Positions 54,911-64,000 of a stretch of DNA of 64,000 nt are shown piece by piece. The notes beneath the pieces are model-generated. The model was not told where the DNA came from and ran no database searches. It saw only the letters and a list, made by a program, of their open reading frames with translations. Every line of letters begins with the position of its first letter. Position 1 is the first letter of the stretch. The position numbers and the translations under genes are program-made. The stretch comes from Actinomyces qiguomingii (GTDB lineage Bacteria > Actinomycetota > Actinomycetes > Actinomycetales > Actinomycetaceae): assembly GCF_004102025.1 (NCBI RefSeq), contig NZ_CP025228.1, positions 3,924,550-3,988,549 on the forward strand, read 5' to 3'.

Positions 54911-55189
54911 TCCGATCCTTCAGCTTCACGCAGGATTCACATGCGCTGAGATTGCCTCAACTGAGCCTTTTCTCGCCAGGAAGCCCCTCGTCTGGCCAGG
55001 ATCGGCGTGATGACGGCGAAGACCAGGGACAACACAAGGCGGTGCGGCCCCATGCACGCCACACCACTCCCTACCCATTCTTCCCGCAGCGTCGCGCCGA
55101 GCTCCAGCCCTGAGCCCCCGGCTCAGGTGAGAAAGACTCACTGCCTCAACAAGTCCGCGTGCCGGTGCGCCCGCATGCGCCGGAGAAGA

Positions 55190-55205
55190 TGTTTCACGTG
55201 AAACA
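55190..55205. promoter_or_regulatory. parS site 4
   Basis: TGTTTCACGTGAAACA, 59 bp before the aminotransferase start codon, so bound ParB could affect that promoter. Confidence 0.92.
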
Positions 55206-55264
55206 TCGCCGAACACTGCTGGCGTGGCAGACTGTTCCCAGAGACACTACACCCGTCGGGAGGG

Positions 55265-56578
55265 ATGACCGTGAACGAGACCAATCCACAACGAGGCAAC
55301 CGGCTGGATCCCTGGCTCGATTCCTATGCGACACGGGCCTACGGCCTGCGCGAATCGGAGACCCGCTCGCTGTTCGCCGTCGCCTCCCGACCCGAGGTCG
55401 TTTCGCTGGCCGGCGGCATGCCGAACTTGAAGGACCTGCCGCTCGATCGAATCGCCGAGGCCACCGCGCAGATGATACGTAAGGAGGGTGGTCGGGCACT
55501 GCAGTATGGCAACGGACAGGGGACGCCCAGACTGAGGGAGCAGATTCCTGAGGTCATGGCCCTTGAAGGAATCGATGCCGATCCCGAGGACGTGGTCATC
55601 ACCACCGGTTCCCAGCAGGCCGTCGACATCGTCACCGAGCTGTTCATCGACCCCGGCGATGTCATCCTCACGGAGGCACCGACTTACGTAGGTTCGCTTT
55701 CCATCTTCTCCACCTATCAGGCCGACATTCAACAGGTCCCCATTGACGCCGACGGCGTCATCCCCGAGGCTTTGGAACAAACAGTCGTCGAACTCGAGCG
55801 GCAGGGTCACCGCGTCAAGTTCTTCTACTGCCTGCCGAACTTCCACAATCCGGCCGGCGTCAGTCTCTCGGAGGAGCGGCGCCCTGAGATCATTGAGGTT
55901 TGTCGCCGTCACCACATCCTCATCATTGAGGACAACCCTTACGGTCTCCTCGACTTCCAGGGTCGCACAAGCACCGCTTTGAAGACCTTGGCGCCCGACG
56001 ACGTCGTCTACCTCGGGTCCTTCTCCAAGATCTTCGCTCCGGGCTACCGGGTAGGATGGGCCGTCGCGCCGCCTGCGGTGCGCGAGAAGATGAAGCTGGC
56101 ATCCGAAGCAGCAATCCTGTGTCCAAGTTCGGTAGGCCAATTCTCCATCTCCACCTACTTGGACAATTTCGACTGGCGGGGCCAGATTCAAGAGTTCCGC
56201 ACCATGTACCGCACTCGCCGCGACGCCATGGTGGAAGCCCTGAGCGAGTTCATGCCAATGTGCACGTGGAACGTGCCCGAGGGCGGCTTCTACGTCTGGG
56301 TACGACTGCCCGACGGTCTGGACGCCAAGGAGATGTTGCCGCGAGCCGTCACCAACCTGGTTGCCTACGTCTCCGGAACTGCCTTCTACGCAGGCGGGCG
56401 CGCCGGTCGGGACCACATGCGCCTGTCATTCTGCTATCCCGAACCGGTCGATATCCGCGAAGGCGTGCGACGACTCTCGGAGGTCGTCAAGCATGACTTG
56501 GACCTCATTGATCTCTTCGGACCTGCCCGGCAGCGTCCCTCAATCGGGGTTTCCGCCCCGTCCCCGGACCAGGTCTGA
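55265..56578 (+). CDS. PLP-dependent aminotransferase (class I/II, 2-aminoadipate/MocR-domain type)
   Basis: 437 aa. ATG 55265 directly abuts GGGAGGG, so GTG 55271 with proper spacing may be the true start (435 aa). The fold type I core is clear: VVSLAGGMPNLKDLPLDRIA, GNGQGTPRLREQI, LPNFHNPAGVSL, and the PLP lysine in YLGSFSKIFAPGYRVGW. There is no N-terminal GntR domain, so it is an enzyme rather than a MocR regulator. The donor and acceptor are not predictable. It is followed by the Ddl-like ligase gene 39 bp downstream. Confidence 0.85.
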   Translation: MTVNETNPQRGNRLDPWLDSYATRAYGLRESETRSLFAVASRPEVVSLAGGMPNLKDLPLDRIAEATAQMIRKEGGRALQYGNGQGTPRLREQIPEVMALEGIDADPEDVVITTGSQQAVDIVTELFIDPGDVILTEAPTYVGSLSIFSTYQADIQQVPIDADGVIPEALEQTVVELERQGHRVKFFYCLPNFHNPAGVSLSEERRPEIIEVCRRHHILIIEDNPYGLLDFQGRTSTALKTLAPDDVVYLGSFSKIFAPGYRVGWAVAPPAVREKMKLASEAAILCPSSVGQFSISTYLDNFDWRGQIQEFRTMYRTRRDAMVEALSEFMPMCTWNVPEGGFYVWVRLPDGLDAKEMLPRAVTNLVAYVSGTAFYAGGRAGRDHMRLSFCYPEPVDIREGVRRLSEVVKHDLDLIDLFGPARQRPSIGVSAPSPDQV

Positions 56579-56617
56579 CCGTAACACCGCACCGCATTCC
56601 AGAAGCAAGGAGCCGTC

Positions 56618-57619
56618 ATGACCGACACCCCAGAATCAGTTTCCGACACCATCGGCGCACCCACAGCACCCCTGCGTGTGGCCGTGCTCGCAGGTGGCCT
56701 CAGCCATGAACGGGACGTCTCACTTCGCTCCGGCCACCGGGTGATGAACGTCCTCAAGCATTTGGGACATACCGCCGTGGTGCTCGACGTCGACGCCCGG
56801 ACGATTCCGTCGCTCAAGGCCTTCAGCCCCGACGTGGTCTGGCCGCTGGTCCACGGCGGACACGGGGAGGACGGCGGACTACAGAATGTGCTCATCGCCC
56901 TGGATCTGCCGTATGTGGGAACACACTCGGATGGATGCCAGCGTGCCTCGTTCAAACCCACGGCCAAGGCATCCGTACGCGCTGCCGGCGTGCCCACACC
57001 GGACTCGGTGACCCTCCCGAAGGCCTACTTCAGCCAGCTCGGAGCACAGGAGGTGCTCGGCGTTGTCGCCGGTCACCTGGGACTGCCGGTTGTGGTCAAG
57101 CCTAACCAGGGGGGATCCGGCCTCGGCGTCTCCTATGTGTCCAATGCCGACGAGCTGCGCACCGCCATGGTTTCATGCTTCGCATACGACGAGCGCGCAC
57201 TGATTGAGAACTACGTCGAAGGAACCGAGCTCGCAGTATCGGTTGTGGACACCGGCGATGGTCCCCGCGCCCTGCCGCCGGTTGAGGTCGTCTCCCAAGG
57301 TCGCTACGACTTTGACGCCCGCTACAACCCCGGGCGCTCCGAGTATTTCGTCCCGGCCCGCCTGGACGACGAGGTAATCCACCGTGCGCAGGAGATGGCA
57401 ATCTCCGTGCACCGCACCCTGGGCCTGGGCAATCTCTCCCGTACCGACATGATCCTGGACTCTGAGAAGCAGCCTTGGTTCATTGACGTCAACGTCGTTC
57501 CTGGAATGACCGAGATCTCGCTCTTCCCAATGGCGGCCAAGGCGGCCGGGGAACTGGAGGAGCTCTACGATCAGCTGGTCCGTCATCCCGCCGTTCGACC
57601 CCAACCCCGCGGTGCCTGA
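56618..57619 (+). CDS. D-alanine--D-alanine ligase family protein (ATP-grasp)
   Basis: 333 aa with AAGGAG upstream. The Ddl pattern is visible: VLAGGLSHERDVSLRSG, WPLVHGGHGEDGGLQNVLIA, the ATP-grasp VVVKPNQGGSGLGVSYV, and the metal-binding end FIDVNVVPGMTEISLFP. It joins D-Ala to D-Ala or a related dipeptide. The location next to parS/parB and an aminotransferase differs from a cell-wall gene cluster, so it may be a second Ddl or a dedicated ligase acting with its neighbour. Confidence 0.8.
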   Translation: MTDTPESVSDTIGAPTAPLRVAVLAGGLSHERDVSLRSGHRVMNVLKHLGHTAVVLDVDARTIPSLKAFSPDVVWPLVHGGHGEDGGLQNVLIALDLPYVGTHSDGCQRASFKPTAKASVRAAGVPTPDSVTLPKAYFSQLGAQEVLGVVAGHLGLPVVVKPNQGGSGLGVSYVSNADELRTAMVSCFAYDERALIENYVEGTELAVSVVDTGDGPRALPPVEVVSQGRYDFDARYNPGRSEYFVPARLDDEVIHRAQEMAISVHRTLGLGNLSRTDMILDSEKQPWFIDVNVVPGMTEISLFPMAAKAAGELEELYDQLVRHPAVRPQPRGA

Positions 57620-57669
57620 CGAACGGCGCACCCTCTCGCTTCGGCTGCTTGCCGCTCCCACCGAGCAAT

Positions 57670-57703
57670 GGGCCGCGATGTTTCACGTGAAACATCGCGG
57701 CCC
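57670..57703. promoter_or_regulatory. parS site 5 within a 34-bp perfect palindrome
   Basis: The 16-bp parS at 57679-57694 is extended symmetrically by GGGCCGCGA and TCGCGGCCC, making a perfect 34-bp inverted repeat between the convergent ligase and parB genes. TTAGTTG follows. As RNA it would be a strong hairpin, so it could serve as both ParB site and terminator. Confidence 0.9.
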
Positions 57704-57748
57704 TTAGTTGTGAGTTCTGATCACTCGCGGTTTGTGCCGTCTCCGCCT

Positions 57749-59065
57749 TCAGCCTTCATCAAGTGACGTTCCCGGCGCCAGAGCCTCGACTATACGGGCG
57801 AGGTCCTCGTCACCGGCGAATTCAATGGTGATGCGCCCCTTCTTCGCTCCGCGTGTTACCCGCACGCGCGTATCAAAGGCATCTGAGAGCCGGGTGGACA
57901 GGGCGGGCAGGGGGGTGTTGCGAGAGCGGGCCGGCGCTGAACTCGGAACCGCGTCGGGCATCTCCCCGTAAACCGCTACGATCTCCTCTGTCGCACGTAC
58001 CGACAGTCCCTCGGCCACAATGCGCTGTGCCACTCGCTCCATGGCCGCCGCATCAGGTAGTCCCAGGAGCGCGCGAGCATGGCCGGCAGAAATGACCTCC
58101 GCCGCTACGCGGCGTTGCACCAGCGGGGGAAGCTTCATAAGCCGCAAGGTGTTGGAGATCTGCGATCGTGAACGCGCAATCTTCTCAGACAGCTCGGCCT
58201 GAGTGCAGTCGAAGTCCTCCAGCAGCTGCTGGTAGGCGGCCGCCTCCTCAAGCGGATTCAACTGCACCCGGTGCAGGTTTTCCAGCAGGGCGTCCCGGAG
58301 CAGCTCTTCATCCGCGGTGTAACGCACAACCGCCGGGATCGTCTCCAGCCCGGCCTCCTTGGCGGCGCGTAGGCGTCGCTCGCCCATAACCAGTTCATAT
58401 GTGGCGGTCTGCGCATCCGCACCGGTTGGACCATCCGCAGCCTGATCGGGCTCGCCCCCGGCAGAGTCTTCAATATCCTCCGCCTCCTGCGCCGGGACTG
58501 CGGCGACCTCCTCGGTTCCGGCGTCATCGACACGGCGAACCACAATAGGTTGGAGCAGGCCCACCTCCTTAATGGAGGTGGCTAGCTCGGAGATGTCATC
58601 CTCGTCAAATACCTGGCGTGGCTGACGCCGGTTGGGCATGATCGCTTCAACGGGAAGTTCCGCGAATGTAGCCCCGGGAACCGGAACCAGTTCCTCATCT
58701 GCCGCTGCATCTGCCTCGGCGGATGTTTCACGTGAAACATCCGCCGCGGGCGTAACCTCTACCTCGCCCCCTCGCTGCACTTCACCGACTTCGTCTGCGC
58801 CCAGGGAAGTCGGCTCCTCCGCCGTCCGCGCGGCCGTATCGGCCTGCTTCGGCTGGCGCCGGTTGCGTTTAGACGGCGCGAGCAGAGTCGCCGCTATGTC
58901 ATCGGCGTGCCTGGCCGCCGCCATGTCGGAGGCGGCATCCGCAGCGGCGTCACCGCGTCCCGCGGGGAAGAAGACATCGGAGGGTCGGCGGGCTGGATTC
59001 TCTGCCTGGGCCTCCGGGATGAGCGCCTGCAGCCCTCGACCCAGGCCGCGTTTCTTGTGTGCCAT
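57749..59065 (-). CDS. parB: Chromosome partitioning protein ParB
   Basis: 438 aa. ATG 59065 has GGAGG at proper distance; ATG 59071, overlapping the parA stop, is the alternative. It begins [17 protein letters not shown], the conserved ParA-contacting tip. The CTPase/nuclease-like domain has [17 protein letters not shown] and [13 protein letters not shown]; the HTH follows ([20 protein letters not shown]); the C-terminal dimer domain ends [11 protein letters not shown]. Long acidic Ala/Glu inserts lie between motifs. It binds the six parS sites and loads SMC. One parS lies inside this gene. Confidence 0.95.
   Translation of the reverse strand: MAHKKRGLGRGLQALIPEAQAENPARRPSDVFFPAGRGDAAADAASDMAAARHADDIAATLLAPSKRNRRQPKQADTAARTAEEPTSLGADEVGEVQRGGEVEVTPAADVSRETSAEADAAADEELVPVPGATFAELPVEAIMPNRRQPRQVFDEDDISELATSIKEVGLLQPIVVRRVDDAGTEEVAAVPAQEAEDIEDSAGGEPDQAADGPTGADAQTATYELVMGERRLRAAKEAGLETIPAVVRYTADEELLRDALLENLHRVQLNPLEEAAAYQQLLEDFDCTQAELSEKIARSRSQISNTLRLMKLPPLVQRRVAAEVISAGHARALLGLPDAAAMERVAQRIVAEGLSVRATEEIVAVYGEMPDAVPSSAPARSRNTPLPALSTRLSDAFDTRVRVTRGAKKGRITIEFAGDEDLARIVEALAPGTSLDEG
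58718..58745. promoter_or_regulatory. parS site 6, inside parB
   Basis: The consensus at 58724-58739 is extended by GGCGGA and TCCGCC into a 28-bp perfect palindrome. It encodes DVSRETSA in ParB, in a linker insert where sequence is free to vary. Confidence 0.92.
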
Positions 59066-59067
59066 GG

Positions 59068-59985
59068 TCATGCCTCCGTGGATTCGTCCTGCCGACCCTC
59101 ACCGGACTGGGCTCCGCGTGCGGCGATCTCGAGGGCGAGCTTCTTGTAGGCGACCGCGCCGCTGGAGCGGGGGTCCCAGAACACGACCGGTGATCCGAAG
59201 GACGGTGCCTCCGCAACCCTGACCGAACGGGGGATGCGCGTATTCAACGCGGCCTGCGGGAAGTATGTGCGCACCTCGTTCTCAACCTCCTTCGCCAGCG
59301 TAGTACGGCTATCGAACATGGTCAGCGCGATCATCGAGACACTCAGATCCGGGTTATGGATCTGGGCGATCCGCTCAACCGAACGAGTCAGCAGAGCCAG
59401 TCCCTCTAAGGCGTAGTACTCGGCCTGCATGGGGATCAGTACCTCACTGGAGGCCACAAAAGCGTTGATCGTCATAATGCCCAGACTCGGCGGGCAGTCG
59501 ATGAGAACGTAGTCCATGCGGGGAAGACCCTGTGCGGCCCTCTCACGCAGAAACTCCTCCAGTGCTAGGCGCATACGCGACTCCCGCTGAGAGGAATTGA
59601 TGAGTTCGATCTCCACCGCCGCCACATCGATTGTGGAGGGAACGCACCACAGTGACTCAGAGAAGCGGGTCTTTACGACCACATCCTGGATGCGGGCCCC
59701 CTCCACCAGTACGTCGTAAATGGAGGCCTGCTCCTCGTCATGCTCGACTCCGAGCGCGGTGGAGGCGTTACCCTGCGAGTCCGCATCGACCACCAGAACA
59801 TGCAGTCCCGCTTCGGCCAGGGCGGCCGCCACATTGACCACTGTGGAGGTCTTGCCGACACCGCCCTTCTGGTTGGCGACGGCGATGATTCGGGTGTGCT
59901 CGGGTCGTGAAAATCCGCCCCCGGCCACCTCATCCAGGGTTGAGCGGTCAGCGCTGAGCTGATCGAAGATGGACGATCCTGACAA
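59068..59985 (-). CDS. parA: Chromosome partitioning ATPase ParA (Soj)
   Basis: 305 aa. The deviant Walker [18 protein letters not shown] is preceded by a ~30-residue N-terminal tail. Walker B-like [19 protein letters not shown] and the DNA-facing helices match chromosomal ParA. It forms a nucleoid-bound gradient that moves ParB-parS complexes. It is upstream of parB, nearly abutting, and downstream of rsmG. Confidence 0.95.
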   Translation of the reverse strand: MSGSSIFDQLSADRSTLDEVAGGGFSRPEHTRIIAVANQKGGVGKTSTVVNVAAALAEAGLHVLVVDADSQGNASTALGVEHDEEQASIYDVLVEGARIQDVVVKTRFSESLWCVPSTIDVAAVEIELINSSQRESRMRLALEEFLRERAAQGLPRMDYVLIDCPPSLGIMTINAFVASSEVLIPMQAEYYALEGLALLTRSVERIAQIHNPDLSVSMIALTMFDSRTTLAKEVENEVRTYFPQAALNTRIPRSVRVAEAPSFGSPVVFWDPRSSGAVAYKKLALEIAARGAQSGEGRQDESTEA

Positions 59986-60064
59986 TCTGCTTCTCCTACG
60001 GCGACATCCCGGCGGCGCACGCCCCTCGGCACTTCAGTCTACGTGAGAAGCGGCCGATAACCGG

Positions 60065-60733
60065 TCAGCGCGAGGCCGGTCTGCGGACCTGAACGACCTT
60101 GGTGACCTCCTCGCCGGGGGTCACCACCTCGTGAATCACCGCCGGCTCGAGACGAGCCCGTTTAATAGCGTACTTCGCGTCTGCGACCTCGGCCTCCGCA
60201 CGGGCCCCTTTAAGCGCCAGCAGGCTCCCACCCGGAAGCAACAGAGGAGAGGTTATCCTAAGCAGTTTTGTGAGATTTGCCACAGCTCGTGCGGTGACCG
60301 CATCGTATCGAGCTCTCAGCTCCTCCGCTCGCGCCCGCCTGACGGTGACATTGTCCAGTCCGAGCTCCGCCACGACGTCGTCGAGCCACTGCGTGCGCCG
60401 CTCCATGGACTCAACCAGCACCACGTCCAGGTCCGGGCGCAGCAGCGAGACCACCACGCCGGGGAAACCGGCGCCCGAACCAATGTCAGCCACTCGCCCC
60501 CGCTCGGGCAGAAAAGGTACCACCGCCGCGGAGTTAATAATATGGCGCGTCCACAGTCGCGGAAGTTCCCGGGGCCCCAGAAGGCCGCGGAGCTCACCCT
60601 GCTCGGTGAGCATCTGCGCGAAATGCTCGGCGGCACCGAAGGCCGATCCGAACATGGCGCGCATCTCCTGGCTCGGACGCTCCACCGCAGGCCCGTCCTG
60701 CGGTTCGGCCGCGGCGACGTTATTGCCGGTCAT
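60065..60733 (-). CDS. rsmG: 16S rRNA (guanine-N7) methyltransferase RsmG
   Basis: 222 aa. SAM-binding region VADIGSGAGFPGVVVSLLRP, then DNVTVRRARAEELRARYDAV and VTARAVANLTKLLRI are family signatures. It methylates G527 of 16S rRNA. It starts 5 bp after the jag stop codon and precedes parA, as in most actinobacteria. Confidence 0.94.
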   Translation of the reverse strand: MTGNNVAAAEPQDGPAVERPSQEMRAMFGSAFGAAEHFAQMLTEQGELRGLLGPRELPRLWTRHIINSAAVVPFLPERGRVADIGSGAGFPGVVVSLLRPDLDVVLVESMERRTQWLDDVVAELGLDNVTVRRARAEELRARYDAVTARAVANLTKLLRITSPLLLPGGSLLALKGARAEAEVADAKYAIKRARLEPAVIHEVVTPGEEVTKVVQVRRPASR

Positions 60734-60738
60734 TGCGC

Positions 60739-61368
60739 CTACGCCTGCTCGTCGTCGGCCGCCGCTGCCGCAGCGTCGGTGACCTCGTGGCCCGGACGGG
60801 CGCCGCCCTCGGTGTCTAGACCGTCGGCATCCTGGGAATCATCCGACTCCTCGGGCAGCATGACCACCACATGCCGGTGCGGCTCGGTGCCCTCGGACTC
60901 GGAGAACAGACCCGCCGCGGCGACGACGTCGTGGCAGACCTTCCGTTCGAAGGGATTCATGGACTCCAATGCCACCGGGTCCCCAGTCGCCTTGACCCTG
61001 GTGACCGCCTCCTCGGCGATCTTGGTCAGCTCCGCCCGGCGCCCGGCGCGGTAGCCGTTGATGTCGAGCATGAGCCGGGAACGATTGCCGGTGCGCACCT
61101 GCACCGCCAGGCGGGTGAGCTCCTGGATTGCCTCCAGAACCTCGCCGTCGCGTCCCACCAGGTCGGCCAGTTCACGTTCATCGCCCTCCTCCGAGGCGAT
61201 GATGGCGACTGAGGCGCGGCCGTGGTCGACATCAATATCGATGTCTCCGCCCAGGTCGACGATGTCTAAAAACTCCTCGAGGTAGTCGGCACCGACCTCG
61301 CCCTCCTCCTCAAGGTCCTTTACAGTGGTGGCCTGCTGTCTGGGGTGTTGTGCTGCGTGCTCGCTCAT
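60739..61368 (-). CDS. jag: KH/R3H RNA-binding protein Jag (KhpB)
   Basis: 209 aa from ATG 61368; the frame stays open to 61515 but that part is not family-like. A KH domain (RELADLVGRDGEVLEAIQEL, NRSRLMLDINGYRAGR) is followed by the R3H motif MNPFERKVCHDVVAA. An acidic, Ala/Asp-rich tail ends it; the Jag-N domain is absent. It binds RNA and in other bacteria acts with KhpA in cell elongation and division. It follows yidC in the same operon. Confidence 0.92.
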   Translation of the reverse strand: MSEHAAQHPRQQATTVKDLEEEGEVGADYLEEFLDIVDLGGDIDIDVDHGRASVAIIASEEGDERELADLVGRDGEVLEAIQELTRLAVQVRTGNRSRLMLDINGYRAGRRAELTKIAEEAVTRVKATGDPVALESMNPFERKVCHDVVAAAGLFSESEGTEPHRHVVVMLPEESDDSQDADGLDTEGGARPGHEVTDAAAAAADDEQA

Positions 61369-61420
61369 GGTGGGTGTCTCTTCGCTGCTCGTGGTTACCT
61401 TGAGTCCGGCGCGGCCGGGG

Positions 61421-62608
61421 TCAGTGAGGCTTGCGCCTATTGTTCTTCTTGTTCTTGCCGGCCTGGCCCTTGCGCTTGGCGGCCGCCTGCTTGCGGGCCC
61501 GGGCACGCCTCTCATAGCGACGTCGGGCGATCTCCTCCGGGGTCAGGCCGACGGCGTTGGTCCGTTCCTGGGCATCGTTGGTTTCCGATTCGGCGTCCTC
61601 AGAGGCGCTCGTGTCCGCACTTGCCGTCGCGGAGGTCTTCTGCGGCCGCTTCTTCTGCCGGTCCTTGCGCACCGGCTGAGCTCGCTGCCCGGAGGTGGCG
61701 GTGCCCTCGGCCTCTGCCTTGGCGCGTTCTTCCTCCTCCAGAGAGGGCAGGCCCTTGCGGGCCCGCTTGGCGTTCTCACGGGCGCGCATCTTCTTCTCCG
61801 CCTCCGAACCGGGGACGGGCATCTTGCGAATGGTGAAGAACTGCTGACCCATGGTCCACAGGTTGGTGGTCACCCAGTACACCAGCACGCCGATCTGGAA
61901 CTGCACGCCGGTGAAGGCGAAGACCAGCGGCATAACCACCATCATCATGCGCTGGGTGCGCATGGCCGGATTGTCAGCGCTCTTAGCCGATTCCGGCATG
62001 TTCTTCATGCTCAGCTGGGCCATGGTGTACCACTGGGTGATGCACATCAGGGCGATCATCGCAGCGGTGACAGCCTTAACCGTACCGTCGTCGGAGCTCA
62101 TGAAGGAGGACGACAGCGGGGCACCGAAAACGGTCGAGGCCTGCACGTCCTTAGCCAACTCGGCGGTCAGTGGACCGATGGAGGCATGGTTGGCATAGGT
62201 CTCGGTGGCCACCGCCTCCAGATTCGCCAACACCCGGAACAGGGCGAAGAACACCGGCATCTGGAAGACGATCGGCAGACAGGAGGCGAAGGGATTGGTG
62301 TTGTGCTTGCGGTACAGCGCCATCATCTCCTCCTGATGGCGCTGCTGCGATACCGGGTCCTTCTTGCCCTTGTACTTGTTCTGCAGTGCCTGCAGCTCGG
62401 GCTGCATCAACTGTATGCCGCGTGAGGCGCGGATCTGCCTGACGAACAGCGGCATGATCAACAGCCGCACGAACATGGTCAGGCCTATGATGGACAGCAC
62501 CCAAGCGATGCCCGGCCCACCGGGCAATCCGATGAAGACGAGGAATCGATGGATGCTGACCATGACCCAGGCGACCGCGACCATTAAGGGCCACAGGATC
62601 GTGTCCAT
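61421..62608 (-). CDS. yidC: Membrane protein insertase YidC
   Basis: 395 aa with about five helices and no large periplasmic domain, as in Gram-positives. Core residues include VRLLIMPLFVRQIRASRGIQ, KYKGKKDPVSQQRHQEEMMA and FASCLPIVFQMPVFFALFRV. The C-terminus is long, charged and very basic (QVRKDRQKKRPQKTSA region and the GKNKKNNRRKPH end), typical of actinobacterial YidC that contacts ribosomes. Inserts and folds membrane proteins with or without SecYEG. Confidence 0.94.
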   Translation of the reverse strand: MDTILWPLMVAVAWVMVSIHRFLVFIGLPGGPGIAWVLSIIGLTMFVRLLIMPLFVRQIRASRGIQLMQPELQALQNKYKGKKDPVSQQRHQEEMMALYRKHNTNPFASCLPIVFQMPVFFALFRVLANLEAVATETYANHASIGPLTAELAKDVQASTVFGAPLSSSFMSSDDGTVKAVTAAMIALMCITQWYTMAQLSMKNMPESAKSADNPAMRTQRMMMVVMPLVFAFTGVQFQIGVLVYWVTTNLWTMGQQFFTIRKMPVPGSEAEKKMRARENAKRARKGLPSLEEEERAKAEAEGTATSGQRAQPVRKDRQKKRPQKTSATASADTSASEDAESETNDAQERTNAVGLTPEEIARRRYERRARARKQAAAKRKGQAGKNKKNNRRKPH

Positions 62609-62654
62609 TGCACTCCTTGTACTCGGTAATCAGCTATTTCTGAGATCTGGACGG

Positions 62655-63020
62655 TTACTGCGACCACAGCGCCTGTGGCGCCCGACGTGGTTCGGGCCCG
62701 TCATCGGGCCTGCCCTCAAGGTCCGCTGCGAAGCGGGGGATGTCGGGCGGTAGGCGGTAGCGCCACGCCCCGGGTTCGGGAACATGATCCACCCCGCCGC
62801 GGGCCAACGGGTTGCAGCGCAGCAGCCGCCAGGCCGCCAGCAGCATTCCCTTTAGTGCTCCGTGCACCCCAATCGCCTCCGCCGCGTAGGCCGAACAGGT
62901 GGGATAGTAGCGGCAGCGTCGCGGCAGGGCGGGAGAGATCCAATGCTGGTACATCCGCACCAGGGCAAGTGCTGCCCGAGTGGCGGCCGAGGGTTGTCTC
63001 CTCCGTTGGGGCGTGGTCAT
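62655..63020 (-). CDS. yidD: Membrane protein insertion efficiency factor YidD
   Basis: 121 aa, with [20 protein letters not shown] followed by CSAYA and [19 protein letters not shown], the YidD signature. Its start overlaps the rnpA stop by 4 bp. The C-terminal ~35 residues are longer than the minimal form. It helps YidC-dependent insertion. Confidence 0.93.
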   Translation of the reverse strand: MTTPQRRRQPSAATRAALALVRMYQHWISPALPRRCRYYPTCSAYAAEAIGVHGALKGMLLAAWRLLRCNPLARGGVDHVPEPGAWRYRLPPDIPRFAADLEGRPDDGPEPRRAPQALWSQ

Positions 63021-63424
63021 CGGCGCCGCCCCTGGTGAGCCGATCTGCGGCTGCGCTCCAGCAGCCGGTCCAGGTCGGCGGCCAGTTCGGCGCTGGTGGC
63101 GCCGTCGGCGGCGGCCAGGCCGCGCACCACGATCCGTGCTCCCGGCTCCAATTCATTCAGGCGCGCCCGCATCAGCGCACGCACTCTCCGTTTGATCCGG
63201 TTGCGGTGCGTGGCGCGGGCAACCTGCTTCTTGGAGACCACGATTCCCACGCGGGCCGGGTTGTCGGGCACGACGACGCCGCCTGCCTCGGGAGCTTCAC
63301 CCGAGCCAGGATTCGATCCGGCACAGTAGTGCACCACCAGTCGGCGACTGCCGCTGCGCGCACCGGACCTGACCGCGGCCGAGAAATCCTCCGACCGCAG
63401 CATCCGATGCGACGCCGGGAGCAC
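63017..63424 (-). CDS. rnpA: Ribonuclease P protein component
   Basis: 135 aa from GTG 63424, giving the family start [20 protein letters not shown]. The RNR motif is [19 protein letters not shown]-started frame to 63487 would overlap rpmH and adds unrelated residues. It assists the RNase P RNA in tRNA 5' maturation. The order rpmH-rnpA-yidD-yidC is the classical origin-proximal operon. Confidence 0.93.
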   Translation of the reverse strand: MLPASHRMLRSEDFSAAVRSGARSGSRRLVVHYCAGSNPGSGEAPEAGGVVVPDNPARVGIVVSKKQVARATHRNRIKRRVRALMRARLNELEPGARIVVRGLAAADGATSAELAADLDRLLERSRRSAHQGRRR

Positions 63425-63425
63425 C

Positions 63426-63563
63426 TCAGCCGGCGAGACGGGCGCGACCCTTGCGGCGGCGCGAAGCCAGAACGGCCCGACCGGCACGGGTGCGCATACG
63501 CTTACGGAAACCGTGCACCTTGGCGCGGTGACGGTTGCTGGGCTGGAAGGTCCGCTTGCTCAC
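63426..63563 (-). CDS. rpmH: 50S ribosomal protein L34
   Basis: 45 aa from GTG 63563 with CAGGAGTAG upstream. [20 protein letters not shown] and the tail [13 protein letters not shown] are typical. It is the first gene of the operon. Confidence 0.96.
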   Translation of the reverse strand: MSKRTFQPSNRHRAKVHGFRKRMRTRAGRAVLASRRRKGRARLAG

Positions 63564-64000
63564 GGGTCTACTCCTGGTGCGATGATCGGAACCGTGCATC
63601 GCCGATCGCGGCACGGTCGCTCGCGTTGGCTGCCCCATGGACCGGGACGTGAATCCACGCGAACGTCCTCACCACAATAGGGGCACGCTTTCACTGCGGT
63701 CAAACGAGTACGGCCGCATTGTGATGAGAACCCGAACACGCCCGTCCCAGGGCTGCCCTTGCGGCGCACCGCCCAGTCCCGAGCCTGTGAACTGCCGTCC
63801 CCCGCCCCTGTGCACAGCCGCCGTCCACGCCCTACAGGTGCCCTCGCCCCGCAACCCGGCCTCGTGCCTGGCCTGACGCCACCCGCCGGGGCCGGCGAGG
63901 CGACGTCACAGCCGATGCCATACTCTTCCCCAGCTGTGGACAAGCCTGTGGGCAACCGTCGGTGGACCGTTCCGGTCCCCGTTGGAGCCCATCCACGCCC
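63564..64000. other. rpmH-dnaA intergenic region with a DnaA-box-like site
   Basis: No gene seen. TTGTCCACA (minus strand, 63935-63943) matches a DnaA box with one change from TTATCCACA; CTGTGCACA (63809-63817) is a poorer match. By synteny the dnaA gene and oriC should lie just beyond base 64000. Confidence 0.55.

Larger units (their letters stand above)
53902..55189. other. Gene-poor centromere-like region
   Basis: About 1.3 kb between thrC and the aminotransferase gene with no supported CDS, tRNA or other RNA gene. It contains parS sites 2 and 3 and is bounded by sites 1 and 4. Base use is less codon-like than in the flanking genes. Short open frames here (for example 54304-54549) lack ribosome sites and family resemblance. 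Confidence 0.6.

Noticed and set aside
53902-55189. Possible tRNA or small RNA genes in the gene-poor region
   Set aside because: No cloverleaf with a GTTCGA-type T-loop could be assembled, and no known RNA signature is visible; only parS sites are clear.
1-64000. Integrated prophage or conjugative element
   Set aside because: No integrase, terminase, capsid, portal, relaxase or type IV secretion genes are present; the mobile DNA consists of IS elements and small repeats.

Overview
The window is high-GC actinobacterial DNA, most likely from an Actinomyces-type member of the Actinomycetaceae. The evidence is the origin-side block at the right end (parB-parA-rsmG-jag-yidC-yidD-rnpA-rpmH, running into a likely dnaA/oriC beyond base 64000), six consensus parS sites, a MurJ carrying a C-terminal pseudokinase next to a large DUF6049-like secreted protein, and families common in Actinomyces (PKD plus DUF6318-like lipoprotein pairs, WXG-type polymorphic toxins). 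I cannot name a species.

Layout. 1-6.3 kb: end of a VOC-family gene, an NAD-dependent epimerase, and a minus-strand AglEFG-like sugar ABC operon (binding lipoprotein, two permeases, LacI regulator) with a LacI-type operator upstream. 6.3-10.3 kb: a WXG/calpain-like protease toxin and a membrane protein, lying between a decayed copy of the 3' end of an MFS gene and the intact MFS gene. 10.5-16.5 kb: a beta-glycoside module (MFS sugar transporter, TetR regulator, GH30, GH42) in which transporter and GH42 promoters carry the same palindrome TACTA-N2-TAGTA. 16.8-20.2 kb: a membrane protein, a small ribbon-helix-helix-like protein and the serC-serA serine pathway pair.

20.5-35.4 kb is an accessory island between core genes serC and cca. 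It is bounded by two same-orientation copies of a 109-bp structured repeat (a third copy is internal) and holds an intact ISL3-family IS with 8-bp target duplication, an IetAS-like antiphage pair (AAA+ ATPase plus subtilisin-like protease), two unrecognised two-gene modules, an ISAs1-family element with a frameshifted transposase and a solo end of the same element, a PKD/DUF6318 pair, decayed DUF4143 ATPase and AlbA_2/RecG-like genes, and a gene with an AbiEi-like layout and a DUF559-like C-terminus.

35.8-45.5 kb is core: cca, a Nudix hydrolase, the DUF6049 protein, MurJ-pseudokinase, trxB and trxA; cca runs divergently from the rest. 45.5-47.4 kb is an acetyltransferase relic split by an IS1634-family element with a 15-bp target duplication. 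47.5-52.2 kb is a polymorphic-toxin locus: frameshifted WXG-like partner, 991-aa toxin with a DxE/ExK-type C-terminus, and two paralogous probable immunity genes. 52.3-64 kb is the origin-proximal region: thrC, a 1.4-kb gene-poor stretch with clustered parS sites, an aminotransferase, a Ddl-like ATP-grasp ligase, parAB, rsmG, jag, yidC, yidD, rnpA and rpmH.
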